A DNA stretch of 64,000 nt, from positions 5,553,501 to 5,617,500 of the forward strand of contig CANTUQ010000003.1 of the NCBI GenBank assembly GCA_947683425.1. Direction: 5' to 3'. Under the pieces are notes generated by a model. That model ran no database searches. It saw only the letters and a program-made list of their open reading frames with translations, and was not told the DNA's origin. A program made the translations under genes and the position numbers. Positions 46,886 through 58,490 of the stretch are shown in pieces; position 1 is the stretch's first letter, and every line of letters starts with the position of its first letter. This DNA is from Excoecaria cochinchinensis (taxonomy: Eukaryota > Streptophyta > Magnoliopsida > Malpighiales > Euphorbiaceae).

Positions 46886-49800
46886 TTGAGATCCATCAGT
46901 CTTGGGTCCTACTGAATAACTAAGACAGGACCGAGATGTTCCTATTGTGCCAACTGGAGCCTTGCTTAAGATTTCACAACACATGGCATGTGTTTTAGAT
47001 CAGATGACAACCCCTAAAGCACCAATTGATGCAGATAGGAAACACGGGTTGAAGAACTTTAGGGACGAGCTTGTAAGAATCTGATAAAGCCAAGTATCGG
47101 CTTGAGAAGTTGCAAAGAGTGTTTGAGGAAGTGAGATGTCCTCCAGAGTAGATGGCTACTTGTGCGGTTTCCCTTTTGCTATGTGCCACTCATGATTGGT
47201 GGAAATTGGTTTCACTCCATCCCTAGTGCCCGGATCCACTTAATTGGGATTTCTTTATGCAAGAATTAAAGAGTAAATATATTACTAAAGCTTACAGGAA
47301 GACAAAGTGGAAACAGTTTCTAAATTTGAGACAACGAAATTTGTCTGTAGCTGAATATGAAAAGGAATTCAGCCATCTTAGCAAATATGCTCTGGAATCG
47401 ATTCTCACTGAATCATTTCGATGTACACAGTTTGAAGATGGTTTGAATGATTTCATCGGGAGATATGTTGAAGTTACTACCTCTTTACAACTGGTGAATT
47501 TCTATTAGTTAGTACAGGTGGCTATGAAGGTTGAAAGATCTACGATGATCAGCCGTGCGAAAAGTCAAAGGAGGAGTTATTCCAAGGATGGTTCCTCTTC
47601 AAGTAAAGGGCTAGAGAGTCCCAAGCTAAATCAGTATAGAGTTCTAATACCAGGGAAAGAAGGCAAGGAACTCCTATGGTATCAAGTATTGATAGGGGTT
47701 CTCTAACAGGACAAGGTAGTGCACCCGAGTTTCCTCCTTGCAATAAGCATCATTTTGGTACTTGTAAAAAACTAATAGGAGGATGCTTTCGATGTGGGAG
47801 CACGGACCATTTCTTGGCAAATTGTCCTAAAGGTCCAGGAACTGCTAAAAATAAGTAAGGAAGTGATAAAAGAGGATCAAATGCCCCTCCAATAGCTCAT
47901 GGTGGAGGTAGAGGTCGGAGTGGTACAGGTCAGAATAGATGAGGCACAGCATCGAAAATGGTAGATCGACCTTCTACTACTACTCTTTCACGAGCTTACG
48001 CCATGAAAGCTAGAGAGGATCAGGATGCACCTGAAGTGAAAGCTAGTATTTAATTTTTTTTTTATGATACTAAGATGTATGCTTTGCTAGATCCTGGCTT
48101 TACACATTCATACATATGTACAAAGCATATGTTTGATAAAATGCCACTGGTAGAACAGTTAGAATATGATATAAATGTGACAAGTTCCCTGGGTTATAGG
48201 GTTAATATTAATCAAATGTACAGAGATTAGCCTATAGTAATCCACGATAGAGAGTTATTTACAAATCTAATTGCCCTAATCTTTCATGAGTTTGATTTGA
48301 TATTGGGGATGGACTGGTTGTCAAAACATCAGGCTATTGTTGATTATGGTAAGAAAACGGTGGTACTTCACTATCCTGACCAATCACATGTGATAATGTA
48401 TGGCCTTTGATCTGACCTAATGTCTAACATGATTTCAGCCATGCAAGCCCATCGATGTCTTAGAAAAGGATGTAAAGCTTTTTTGGCAATAGTGCTCGAC
48501 TGTAAATGGGATAAAGTTAAACTAGAGAATATACTAGTAATGAAAGAATTCCCAGATGTGTTGCCTGAAGAGTTACCCGGACTTTCCCAAGAAAGAGAAG
48601 TGGATTTGTCAATTGAGATCTTACCTGGGACAGCTCCTATCTCCAAAGCACCCTATAGGATGGCTCCAACTAAATTAAAAGAATTAAAAGTTCAACTTTA
48701 TGAGCTTCTGGATGAAGGATTTATTAGACCCAGTGTTTCTCCTTGGGGTGCACTGGTCTTATTTGTGAAAAAGAAGGACAGTACTATTCAAATGTGTATC
48801 AATTACTGGTAAATTAACAAAGTGACTGTAAAGAACAAGTATCCTTTGCCCCAAATTGACAATCTTTTTTATCAGTTAAAGGGAGCAGTGTCTTTTCTAA
48901 GATTGATTTGAGATCGGGGAATTATGAACTTTTGGTAAAGGATGAAGATGTTCCGAAAACTGCATTTAGAACCCGTTATGGTCATTATGAGTTTCTAGTA
49001 ACGCCACTTGGGTTAATTAATGCACCTGTAGCATTTATGGACTTGATGAATCTAATATTCAAAACGTACTTGGACCAGTTTGTGGTTGTGTTTTTGATGA
49101 TATTTTTGTGTATTCCAAGAATGAACAAGAGCATGAACAATACCTACAGATTGTGTTAAAAAGTGGCTCTATGCTAAGTTAAGTAAATGTGATTTTTAGC
49201 TATAGGAGGTTTCATTTTTGGGCCATATTATATCTGTGAAATGTATAAGAGTCGATCTTGCAAAGGTCAAAACTATTGTGAACTGGAGAGCACTGCGGAA
49301 TGTACCAAAGGCAAGAAATTTCCTAGGGCTAACAGTTTATTATTGGCGATTTGTAAAGGGATTTTTTTCAATAGCTTCTCCCTTTACTAGATTTCTTTGG
49401 AAAGAAGTAAAGTTTGAATGGACTGATAGGTGCCAAGCCAATTTCGAGCAGCTGAAAAAGATGCTTATAGAAGCACCAGTTTGGACATAACACACTCTAG
49501 GTAAAGAATACGTGATGTTCAGTGATGCTTCGAGGAATAGTCTGGGATGTGTTTTGATCCAAGATGGCAAGGTAGTGCCATACACATCAAGATAGCTAAA
49601 ATCACATGAGCAGAACTATCCTACTCATGATCTGGAATTGGCCGCTATAGTTTTTGCTTTAAAGATTTGGAGACATTACCTGTATGGTTAGAAGTACAGA
49701 ATTTACACGAATCACAAGAGCCTTAAATATTTATTAACACAGAAAGAACTTAACTTGAGGCAATGACAATAGCTAGAGTTTTTCAAGGATTATGATTGCA

Positions 49801-50786
49801 TCGTCAACTATCATCCCGGAAAGGCGAATGTGGTTGTGGATGCCTTAAGCAGGAAGACAAATTTTGCTTTGTCATTGTAGCATAATAGATGAAGATTTGC
49901 ACCTTATGGAACCTTGTTGGCTCAATTGAAAGCTAAACCTGGACTGAGAAAGTTGATAGTTGATGCTCAGAAAGATTACACTAGGCTGCAGCAAGTCATA
50001 TAATAGTCCAAAATGGGGATAAGACTGACTATTCAGTAAAGCATGAAGGAAGCTTGTATTACAAGAATAGGTTATGTGTACCTACCGACCATGAATTAAA
50101 GAAGAAATTGCTACATGAAGCAAACAATATGGTATTCACCATGCATCCTTGAGGAAATAAGATGTACCAGGATTTGAAGCAATTTTACTGGTGGCCGGGA
50201 ATGAAAAAGGACATAGTTGAATATGTATCAAAATGTCTTATTTGTCGATAGATAAAAGCATAACATCAAGTGCCATCGGGTTTATTAAATCCTATGCCAA
50301 TTCCGTAATGGAAATGGGAAAATATTACCAAGGACTTTGTGATTGGCCTTACCCTTACACAAAAGAAGCATGATTCAGTCTAGGTGATTATTAACAAACT
50401 TACTAAATCACCTAATTTCTTACAAGTGCAAGTTGATTATCCCATTGATCGATTAGCAGAGTTATATGTGAAGGAGATTGTTCGGTTGCATGGGGTTCCA
50501 TTATACATTGTATCTGATTGAGATCCGCAGTTTACATCTATGTTTTGGAAAGAATTGCAGTCAACTTTGGGCACTCGACTTCATTTTAGTATAGCATTCC
50601 ATCCGCAACTTGATGGTCATTCAGAAAGAGCGATCCAGATTCTGGAAGATATCCTATGGGAATGCGTACTAGACTTTTCTAGCAGTTGGGATAGCTATAT
50701 TCCAATGATGGAATTTACTTATAACAATAGTTTCCAGTCAAGTATTGGCATTGCTCCATATGAAACACTATATGGTAGGAAGTGTA
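46886..50786 (+). pseudogene. Decayed Tekay-type gag-pol (gag to integrase core)
   Basis: Gag similarity begins near 46950 and includes a zinc knuckle (C-F-R-C-G-S-T-D-H...C) at about 47785-47835. The protease region has L-L-D-P-G-F near 48090, where Ser is usual after D-P-G. RT spans 48640-49260; a one-base loss near 49095 destroys the F-I-D-D frame. RNase H follows (49510-49760), then the integrase finger (50150-50260) and core (50330-50786). Many stops. It is interrupted at 50787 by an LTR, continues at 52392-52529, is interrupted again at 52530 by a gag-only element and resumes at 59082. Confidence 0.9.
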
Positions 50787-51343
50787 TGTAACATCCCAAA
50801 TTAGGGCTTAGAAGGAGTTTGCCTGGTTAATTGGATAATTAAGTGTGTTATTGTAATTGTACAAGTGAATTGGAAATTAATTGAGGACTTATTTGAAAAT
50901 GTAATGAAAGTTAAGTCAAAGAATTATTTTAGTGAGCATTTGGTAATTGAGCAAGGACCCAAGTCAGATTTACCAAGGATTAAAGTGTAAGTCAAGACAT
51001 TTGACTAAGAAGACCTATTGGGAATTGACATGTGGCTTAAGTGGTTGAGGGCATTTAATGGGATTTGAAAGATAGAGAGAGGGAAGGGCAGAAATTCTAC
51101 TTTCTTCCCGTGGAAGCCAAGTTTGGCTCCTCTTTCTTACTCTTCCCGACCTCTTCCTCTCTACCTCTTTCAATTCTTTTCTGCTCTTCATTCTTGCATG
51201 TGTTGTTCTTCAACTTTTAGTTGGGTTTATAGAAGTTAAGAGCTGGTTTGAAGAGGTAAGTGGTTAGTGGTGTTCTTCTTCTTCTTCTTTTAGTTTCAAT
51301 GTGGGTATTTGATGTTTGATTAAGAGAATTTCTAGGTTTTAAT

Positions 51344-51400
51344 GTGCAAGAATCCAAAGATAGAAGGAAGAGCAAAGGAAAAGAGAAAGTTGGGTCTTGA
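51344..51400 (+). other. Conserved KGKE mini-ORF block, solo LTR
   Basis: Nineteen codons, V-Q-E-S-K-D-R-R-K-S-K-G-K-E-K-V-G-S then TGA. It has the same length and frame as the block in the gag-only element (V-Q-E-S...K-G-K-E-K-V), with synonymous changes in the shared residues. Confidence 0.5.
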
Positions 51401-51814
51401 TCAAGAGTATTTTAGAGCTGCAATTATAGGTTTGGGAGTTGTTTGTTCATCTTTTCTTCGAATCATTGAGTGTTATGTTAATTCATGGAGATTTGAGTGT
51501 TTTGATATGTGTAAATGCATGTGTTTAGTAAAGTAGTGAATATGGTTTGAAATGCAAGGGTTGTGATGGTTTGCATGTCAATTTTGAAGTGAATGAGCAT
51601 GAATTTGGAATGAATTTCTGGGTTATGTTAAAATGTTATAGTCTCAAGTTATGTCATTTTTTGGAGTATTATCATTGTGTAAATTGAGTTGTTATGATCA
51701 TAAGCATGTTTTGAGTGCATTGGAGGTATAGTTTCACATGATTTTGTATGACGAATGGTTCTGGGTAAGTTGGGATTGAGTTTGGAAGCTTTGAGTTTCA
51801 ACAATTTTCTGGAG

Positions 51815-52040
51815 AGATGGAAAACGCGACTCTATCGTGAGCACAATAGAGCCGGGTGATTCCTGCTTCTCGTGGTAGCTGTGCGAGTCGTGATGGCGGG
51901 CATGTCTCGTGAAGCTTCCTCACGAGTCGTGAGGATTGGCATGAGTCGTGATACCATGCACGAGTCGTTATGGGCTCCTCTCTCACAGCGCAATTCTGGC
52001 TACTGTCGCGCGTGCGATGCATGCCGTGATCGTGACAGAA
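51815..52040. repeat. Palindrome-rich block, solo LTR
   Basis: CGAGTCGTGA, CTCACGAGTCGTGAG and related half-sites in an AT-rich LTR. Confidence 0.7.
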
Positions 52041-52391
52041 ACCCTTCCTGCTTGCCCTATTGTCCGAAAATGATTTTCATGTCTCACTTTGCATGGTACA
52101 TGATTTTACCTTATGCCTATATAATATTATGGTTTCTTTATTATAAGTTATATGTCCACGATTAATAGGCCTGTATATAATCTATGAGTCTCCGAAATTG
52201 ATCGGTGTATGTGTATACCTGAATTATGTGGTTATGCTTGAATTATACTCTATTGTATGGCAATAATTATAGAATATAGATAAGTTGTTATTTTCGAGCC
52301 TGATCAATCATTTTAATGGATAGTAAGCATGCTTATTAAGGGTTAGAGTGTGAGTGCAGCAGGTACAAGTTGACCCCGTTTGGGTGTTATA

Positions 52392-52529
52392 AGTCAATCA
52401 TGTTTGTGTCCATACAATTTGGGCCAGACATTGTGAAAGATATGGAAGAGAAAGTTTGGGTCATCCAACAATGATAAAAACTGCCAATGACCGACAAAAA
52501 TGATATGCTAACTTGAACAAAAAGGATAT
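52392..52529 (+). pseudogene. Tekay integrase fragment between two insertions
   Basis: Short integrase stretch with stops, similar to the D-R-Q-K-S-Y-A-N-L region of the intact element. Its last codons join in frame with 59087 once the element at 52530 and one GATAT copy are set aside. Confidence 0.8.
52525..52529. other. Target-site duplication GATAT (left)
   Basis: Matches 59082-59086. Confidence 0.95.
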
Positions 52530-52864
52530 TGTAACACCCCCACCGTCGCCCCCTTTGGAAGGGCGCCGGCGGGCGCGCTACCCGACGCTCACTCACAACA
52601 TACATGCATACACTGAGTGGAAGCAGGCCATAACATCCATAAACATAGCAAATCATAAACATCTCATATAATTAAAATATAGAGTTAGATACAATATCCA
52701 AAATATTACATCATAAACCTTACAAAGAGTTACAAGAGCCACCATACAAAAAAAATACTACATACAAAAAGAATTACATGAGGAGATAACAAAAACAACT
52801 CTACTCCTATGTGGCCGACTTTCAGATGTGCGACACAAGCAATCACCCAAAATCCTATCACCTA

Positions 52865-52901
52865 CACGGGACAAGAACCCGTGCAAAGTGATAACGCTTA
52901 G
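52865..52901 (-). other. Twin stem-loop, 3' LTR of the gag-only element
   Basis: Stem CACGGG/CCCGTG with a TTCTTGT loop on the minus strand. The first stem has two mismatches relative to the other LTR. Confidence 0.65.
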
Positions 52902-53559
52902 TGGGAAGGAAACAAAACACAACAGAACACTATACAATAATATCATGCACTAATACTTAAATGCAAACATGCATCAACAATATAGAAACCACTAAAAATC
53001 AGAGGACATAAATATTTACATATATATCACGAATCACTATATAAAATCAGAATTAAAAACAGAAAGCATGAAGCAAATAATAGAATCAAAATCACGCAAT
53101 AACCAAACACTTCACTAAACCATTACTAAACTGTTCACACAATAGCCTGAATTTCAATGGCGGAGGATACGGGAACACGGCACGGGAGACCGAAGCCTCA
53201 AAAATAGTTTTAATACCCAAAGGTAGTGCGAGAGATTGGAGTCTCAAAATATTTTATCACTACACAGAAAATGACCATCTCGGAGGTCGGCCGAAAGACC
53301 CTAACGGCCAACACGGGCAGCTGCACTCACTAACCCTTCTTAAGCATGCTTAATTATCCTTTACCTTGACACTTCAGGCTCAAGAAACTTATTCTAAACA
53401 CTTAACACTAGACAATGCCATTAATCACTAACACACGTCAAAAAATTAATACATGAGTATAAAAATACAAAGCATAACTTACGCAGTGCGAAAAGCCATG
53501 CGAAACAGAAAGATGAAAACATATAGGCAAAACAGGGCAAAACAGCAGGAAAAAGGGCT

Positions 53560-54015
53560 CACTGTCGCGATTGCAATAGTAACAGAGGGGAAGAAGGCCA
53601 GTCACGAGTTGCATACACAGTTGCGACTCGTGACAAGCCGCCTCACCCCCACCAGAAAGAGGGGTAATGAGTCATGATCCTCCATCATGACTCGTGACGG
53701 GACTCGCATCGTGATGCTTGGCGGAGCTCAAGGAGGGTCACGAGTCGTGATCCCCCATCACGACTCGTGACGGGACTCACACGTCGTGATACTTGGTCAC
53801 CACTCATGACGGAGCTCTTCCCCAAGAGAGAGTGGTCAAAAGTCGTGATCCCCCATCACGACTCGTGACGGGACTCACGCGTCGTGATGCTTGGTCACCA
53901 CTCTTGACTCTCTCCTCACCTCACAGAAGAATACACAACAGCTCGCTGCGCACGGAAGTGAATAACGCGATTCTGTCGCGATCGCGACAAGCGTCGCGCT
54001 CGCGATAGGATCGTG
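53560..54015. repeat. Palindrome-rich block, 3' LTR of the gag-only element
   Basis: A higher-order pattern of about 80-90 bp (TCACGAGTCGTGATCCCCC then ATCACGACTCGTGACGGGAC) recurs several times, ending in TCGCGATCGCGA palindromes near 53965-54010. Confidence 0.8.
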
Positions 54016-54451
54016 TTTTCCAATTCCCACAGAAAACGCAGAACACACAGCTAAACCAAAACAAAACCATTTAACCCAACATCATTTAACATGAAAAACA
54101 TGCAAAATTCTTACCTCCACTGCTTCCGAAATATGCTCAACAACATAATTAATAAAATAATCAAACACTATCACCAGATTATCTCAATCATACACAATTC
54201 TAGAACTCATTTACATCACATACTCATAAACCTCCATAGCACATGCCCTTATAACAAAACACTAGCATATAAAACCATATTCACTAACTCACTAACACAT
54301 GCAAGTACACAAACTTACTACTTAAATTTCCAGGATTTAAACAACACAACCCACACATTAAATCCAACATGAGAAATAGGGCAGACAACACCCAAACAAC
54401 ACAACAATGATAGAGCTCCCAAACCTCTTATAGTCCAAATCCAGCTGGTCT

Positions 54452-54508
54452 TCAATCTTGAACCTTCTCCTTGCCTTTGTTCTTCTTCTTGCTACTCGAT
54501 TCTTGCAC
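54452..54508 (-). other. Conserved KGKE mini-ORF block, 3' LTR of the gag-only element
   Basis: Nineteen codons, V-Q-E-S-S-S-K-K-K-N-K-G-K-E-K-V-Q-D then TGA, 100 nt after AAGGTAAGT and before AGGTTTGGGA. Confidence 0.5.
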
Positions 54509-55109
54509 AAACCCAACAAAACTCACTTAAATCAAACCCATAAATTCTCCCAAACAAGAAAACAAAGACAAAGAAAAGAAGATGAAGAAGTCCAAAGTAA
54601 ACCCAAGCACTTACCTTCAACAATCAGCCTATAAACTCAGGAAACACTCTCAAAACTTATCAAACCAACTCAAGAAAAGAGGCAAAGCATACAAAATGAG
54701 AAAGAAAGGGAAGAGGGGAACGGGAATGGCAAGGAAGAGGAAGAATTTAGCTTCCTCGGGAAGCTTTTCCTCTTTTCCTACCTTCTCTTCCCTCTTTCAT
54801 CCTTTTTCATTTAATGCCCACCTACCCAAGCCATGAGTTAGTTTCCTATTGGTTCCTTAATCCATCTTTGACTTATTCTTTCATGGCACCATGCACATAA
54901 ACCACTCAATAAAAGTCTTTTAACCCACTTACATCCTACTACCATACACTACAAGCACATCATAACATTTCTCTTCTTAACATACTTAATTAATTTCTTA
55001 GCAAATAATTCCTTAATATCCAAATTTTCCTCTTACATAAATTACGAAAATACCCTTAATTACCAACTTACCACACAGATTCCGACCAGGCCCTTTTTGG
55101 GTTATTACA

Positions 55110-55200
55110 ATCACTCCCCCTTAAAGAAATTTCATCCTCGAAATTTCCCTGCTAACCACTTATATCCAAACAACCCAAAACTCAAACCGAACTTAACAAA
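55110..55200 (-). other. Polypurine tract and pol-end remnant
   Basis: On the minus strand GGGAAATTTCGAGGATGAAA followed by a purine run next to the LTR; the first part matches the last pol codons of Tekay elements (N-F-E-D-E), the only pol sequence kept. Confidence 0.7.
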
Positions 55201-56399
55201 AGCTAAAAACACAACTTATCGGAAGGTCCTGCTCGATCCACTGCATCCTCTCCTAGCATCGCATAAACTCTCGGGCGCACATACACTTCTTCAGCTGGCG
55301 GCTTTTGCACTGACTCTGACGGCGCCTGAGAAGGTCGTCCACTGCCTCTTCTGCTCTGGTTCCCTCTCGCTCTCTGACCACTTGCTCTACTCTTGGATCT
55401 ATCCTGAAGCTCTCATCGATCCGGACAATTTGCCACCATACGCTCTTGGCTGCCACATTTGAAGCACGCTCTAGAGATCCTTCCACACTCGCCCCAATGG
55501 CGCTTATAACAATGCTCACACTCCGGGATCACACTTCCCTTGCTAGAAGGTGGCACTACACTCCCAACTTTCGAATGCACCGGAACCGAACTCTTCACAC
55601 CTTGGCCACTTGGAATTCCTCTCGACTTCTTACCACTTCTGTGATCACTATTCGGTGTCTTCCTCTTGTTCTCAATTCTTTGCTTGATCAATTTGAAGTC
55701 CTCTAACTTGATTGCCGCTACCACAAGTTGATAGTACCCCACTGGTTGCAAGACTGACATTGCCGATAAAGGACCTCCGATCACCTCACGCAATCCTTCT
55801 TGAAAGTGCCTACATCTAAACTCATCCGTCAGCAATGGCTCGGGCACAAACTTACTCAACTGGCTGAATTCCTTCTCGTAATCACTTACGGTCATACCCC
55901 GTTGCTTCAGACTGATGAACTCTCTCCACTTGGCTTCCCAATATGCCTTCGTCACATACTTCTGCTCAAATTCTTGCTTGAAGAAATCCCAAGTCAACTC
56001 GGCTGGTCGCTGTGGATTTTGTATCACAAGTTCCCACCAATCGTACGCTGACCCTTGTAGCAATGACACTGCACAAAGTACCCTCTGATCTGCAGGACAT
56101 CTGATGTCTTGCAAAATCCGGCCTACCCTCTTAAGCCAAAACTCGGCGACATTAGATTGATCCAAAGCAGTCCCATGAAAGTCTTCTGCTCCTCTCTTTC
56201 TTAATAACTTGGTTGGAGCCTTAGGAGCAGTCAACCTTTCCACTAATTGAAGTAACCCCTGCACTAAAGCCGAATTCTCTTAACCAAAACCCATACCAGG
56301 AACCTCTTCTTGCTGATGCTGTGGAGCAGGTTGCTGACCTCTCACTACACTCGCACTACCAGCTGTCTCACCCACGTTCTCACTTAGATCAGACTCCAT
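55201..56399 (-). pseudogene. Gag of the gag-only element, two in-frame stops
   Basis: Starts at ATG 56399 (M-E-S-D-L). A TAA at about 56279-56281 and a TGA at 55413-55415 interrupt an otherwise open frame. The body resembles Tekay gag: a capsid region with W-W-E-L and Y-E-K-E-F, and a zinc knuckle (C-F-K-C-G-S-x3-M...C) at about 55425-55470 in which the usual His is Met. After the knuckle an Arg/Ser/Gln-rich tail ends near 55200 in residues resembling the linker before the protease, and then coding similarity stops. Confidence 0.88.
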
Positions 56400-56505
56400 A
56401 TAGACACTACACAAGACAAGACACATCTGCATTAGGCAACGACACAAAACTGACTCTCATGCAAAGACTCAACAAAATAAACAACAATAACCAGAACCGC
56501 CCAAA

Positions 56506-56521
56506 CCTGGCTCTGATACCA
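56506..56521 (-). other. PBS of the gag-only element
   Basis: Minus strand TGGTATCAGAGCCAGG, four bases from the 5' LTR; matches initiator tRNA-Met. Confidence 0.9.
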
Positions 56522-56860
56522 AAACTGTAACACCCCCACCATCGCCCCCGTTGGAAGGGCGCCGGCGAGCGCGCTACCCGACGCTCACTCACAACATACA
56601 TGCATACACTGAGCGAAAGCAGGCCATAACATCCATAAACATAGCAAATCTTAAACATCTCATATAATCAAAATATAGAGTTAGATACGATATCAAAAAT
56701 ATTACATCATAAACCTTACAAAGAGTTATAAGAGCCATTATACAAAAAAAATACTACATGCAAAAAGAATTACAGGAGGAGATAACAAAAACAACTCTAC
56801 TCCTATGTGGCTGACTTGCAGATGTGCGACACGAGCAATCTCAAAAAATCCTGTCACCTA

Positions 56861-56897
56861 CACGGGATAAGAACCCGTGCTAAGCGATAACGCTTAG
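56861..56897 (-). other. Twin stem-loop, 5' LTR of the gag-only element
   Basis: Both stems perfect: CTAAGCG-TTAT-CGCTTAG and CACGGG-TTCTTAT-CCCGTG on the minus strand. Confidence 0.8.
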
Positions 56898-57544
56898 TGG
56901 GGAGGAAACAAAACACAACAGAACACTATACAATAATATCATGCACTAATACTTAAATGCAAACATGCATCAACAATACAGAAACCACTAAAAATCAGAG
57001 GACAGAATTATTTACATATATATCACGAATCCCTATATAAAATCAGAATTGAAAACAGAAAGCACGAAGCAAATACTAGAATCAAAATCACGCAATAACC
57101 AAAAACTTCACTAAACTGTTCACACAATAACCTGAATTTCAAGGGCGGAGGATACGGGAACACGGCACGGGAGACCGAAGCCTCAAAAATAGTTTTAATA
57201 CCCAAATGTAGCGTGAGAGACTGGAGTCTAAAACATTTGATCACTACACGAAAAATGACCATCTCGGAGGTCGGCCGAAAGACTAACAACCAACACGAGC
57301 AGCTGCACTCACTAACCCTTCTTAAGCATGCTTAATTATCCTTTACCTTGACACTTCAGGCTCAAGACACTTATTCTAAACAGTTAACACTAGACAATGC
57401 CATTAATCACTAACACATGTCAAAACATTAATACATGAGTATAAAAATACAAAATATAACTTACGCAGTGTGAAAAGCCATACGAAACAGAAAGAAGAAA
57501 ACATATAGGCGAAACAGGGCAAAATGGCAGGAAAAAGGGCTCAC

Positions 57545-57990
57545 TGTCGCGAACGCGACTTGTGTCGCTCTCGCAACAGTAACTGAGGGGAAGAAGGCCA
57601 GTCACGAGATGCATACACAGTTGCGACTCGTGATAAGCCGCCTCATGCCCACAAGAAAGGGGGGTCACGAGTCGTGCTCCTCCATCACGACTTGTGACGG
57701 GACTCGCATCGTGATGCTTGGCGGAGCTCAAGGAGGGTCACGAGTCGTGATCCCCCATCACGACTCGTGACAGGACTCACGCGTCGTGATACTTTGTCAC
57801 CACTCGTGACGGAGCTCTTCCACAAGAGAGAGTGGTCATGATTCGTGATCCCCCATCACGACTCGTGACGGGACTCACGCGTCGTGATGCTTGGTCACCA
57901 CTCGTGACTCTCTCCTCACATCACAGAAGAACAAACAATAGCTCGCTGTGCATGATAGTGCATAACGCGATGCTGTCGCGATCGCGACAG
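57545..57990. repeat. Palindrome-rich block, 5' LTR of the gag-only element
   Basis: Same plan as 53560-54015, with extra GCGACTTGTGTCGC-type sites near 57550-57580. Confidence 0.8.
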
Positions 57991-58433
57991 GATCGTGTTT
58001 TCCAATTCCCACAAAAAACGCAGAACACACAGCTAAACCAAAACAAAACCATTTAACCTAACATCATTTAACATACAAAACATGCAAAATTCTTACCTCC
58101 ACTGCTTCCGAAACATGCTCAATAACATAATTAATAAAATAATCAAACACTATAACTAGATTATCTCAATCATACACAATTCCAGAACTCATTTACATCA
58201 CATGCTCATATACCTCCATAGCACATGACCTTACAACAAAACACTAGCATATAAACCCATATTCACTACCTCACTAACACATGCAAGTACACAAACATAC
58301 TACTTAAATTTCCAGGATTTAAACAACACAACCCACACATTAAACCCAAGATGAGAAATAAGGCAGACAACACCCAAACAACACAACAACGACAGAGCAC
58401 CCAAACCTCTTGTAGTCTAAATCCACCTGATCT

Positions 58434-58490
58434 TTAATCTTGAACCTTCTCCTTGCCTTTGTTCTTCTTCTTGGCACTCGATTCTTGCAC
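58434..58490 (-). other. Conserved KGKE mini-ORF block, 5' LTR of the gag-only element
   Basis: As 54452-54508 with one Ser to Ala change, and the stop is TAA instead of TGA, so the reading length is unchanged. Confidence 0.5.

Larger units (their letters stand above)
50787..52391 (+). mobile_element. Solo LTR, Tekay type
   Basis: TGTAACATCCC at the left and TTGGGTGTTATA at the right enclose 1605 bp with no internal region; the interrupted integrase continues after it. No clean 5-bp TSD remains (GTGTA left, AGTCA right). Contains a donor AGGTAAGT at 51254-51261, a KGKE block at 51344-51400, AGGTTTGGGA at 51428-51437 and a palindrome block at 51815-52040. It lacks the twin stem-loop. Confidence 0.75.
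52530..55109 (-). repeat. 3' LTR of the gag-only element
   Basis: TGTAACACCCC to GTTATTACA on the plus strand. Modules: twin stem-loop 52865-52901, palindromes 53560-54015, KGKE block 54452-54508, donor 54608-54617. Confidence 0.93.

Noticed and set aside
53560..54015. Palindrome block as microRNA precursors
   Set aside because: The inverted repeats are short and numerous rather than one long hairpin, and nothing indicates a mature microRNA; kept as a structural repeat.
54582..54836. Lys-rich plus-strand ORFs (also 58564-58872) beginning M-K-K-S-K
   Set aside because: They lie opposite the minus-strand LTR leader, over its pyrimidine-rich promoter-proximal region, and differ in length between the two LTRs.
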